A stretch of DNA of 7,183 nucleotides. Source: an uncultured Pirellula sp. GTDB lineage: Bacteria; Planctomycetota; Planctomycetia; Pirellulales; Pirellulaceae. This document shows, piece after piece, positions 6,611 through 7,183 of this stretch. The stretch is taken from positions 1-7,183 of the forward strand of contig CAILTZ010000432.1 in NCBI GenBank assembly GCA_903837255.1, written 5' to 3'. Made by a program: the position numbers and the translations under genes. Position 1 is the stretch's first letter, and each line of letters opens with the position of its first letter. The notes under the pieces are model-generated. The model was not told where the DNA came from and made no database searches. It saw nothing but the letters and a program-made list of their open reading frames with translations.

Positions 6611-6628
6611 GAAAAACTCAACCGGAGT
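6611..6628 (-). terminator. Weak terminator candidate after the repeat-protein gene
   Basis: On the minus strand ACTC-CGGTT-GAGT is followed by TTTTC, about 60 nt after the stop of the Tyr/Pro/Gly-rich gene. The 4-bp stem is weak. It is listed because some transcript end is expected here and nothing better is visible apart from the 6-bp hairpin at 6659-6673, which lacks a T-tract. Confidence 0.22.
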
Positions 6629-6686
6629 GTAGAAAAACTTATACGAAGTGAACTGAGCCGTTGCCATGCAACGCTTCGAGGGGATC

Positions 6687-7183
<497 letters not shown>

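Larger units (their letters stand above)
6372..6686. other. Intergenic region between repeat-protein gene and cytochrome-like gene
   Basis: No gene is supported in these 315 bases. The left part is the ~120-nt leader of the cytochrome-like gene. It contains a 6-bp AAAACC/GGTTTT inverted repeat at 6438-6443 and 6459-6464 and the palindrome AACCGGTT at 6455-6462. The promoter sits at 6501-6529. The right part, downstream of the repeat-protein stop, has a short CGTTGC-CAT-GCAACG hairpin at 6659-6673 and two direct copies of GAAAAACT starting at 6611 and 6632. Reading frames on both strands here lack plausible protein composition. Confidence 0.55.

Overview
The window reads as ordinary bacterial chromosome from a planctomycete, most likely the Pirellulales. 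This rests on gene content rather than a marker gene. There is a secreted DUF1080 (3-keto-disaccharide hydrolase-type) protein, a large membrane-anchored hypothetical protein with a GPLDYFL-type motif, a long-form YeiH/UPF0324 transporter, and a small secreted haem protein with a CxxCH site. No phage, transposase, CRISPR, rRNA or tRNA is visible. Every gene I can support lies on the minus strand.

Reading right to left in the direction of transcription, three units are visible. (1) At the right edge (6687-7183) is the C-terminal part of a Tyr/Pro/Gly-rich low-complexity protein. It carries six in-frame QAGYP repeats that run off the window, plus three SPYGA-type repeats. (2) At 5964-6371 is a single gene for a small exported monohaem protein. 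It has a strong sigma-70-like promoter (TTGACA-17-TTAAAT), a clear ribosome binding site and a classical intrinsic terminator with a T-tract. (3) At 162-5719 is a tightly packed five-gene cluster: DUF1080 protein, then a 758-residue membrane-anchored protein with a large exported part, then an ABC ATPase, then a YeiH-family transporter, then a 56-residue membrane-anchored microprotein. Junctions are 21 nt, 30 nt, a 1-nt stop/start overlap (TAATG) and 15 nt, so one transcript is likely. A perfect TATAAT box lies upstream, and a perfect 10-bp hairpin follows the last gene.

The cluster looks like an envelope module in which exported proteins, an ATPase and an ion/small-molecule exporter are co-expressed, but its function is not evident. 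Three things stand out. The ATPase has no transmembrane ABC partner in the window. Its Walker A motif starts with Val instead of Gly, and it has Asp where the Q-loop Gln is expected. A 56-aa membrane microprotein directly follows the transporter. The left 130 bp hold no supported gene but are rich in inverted repeats.
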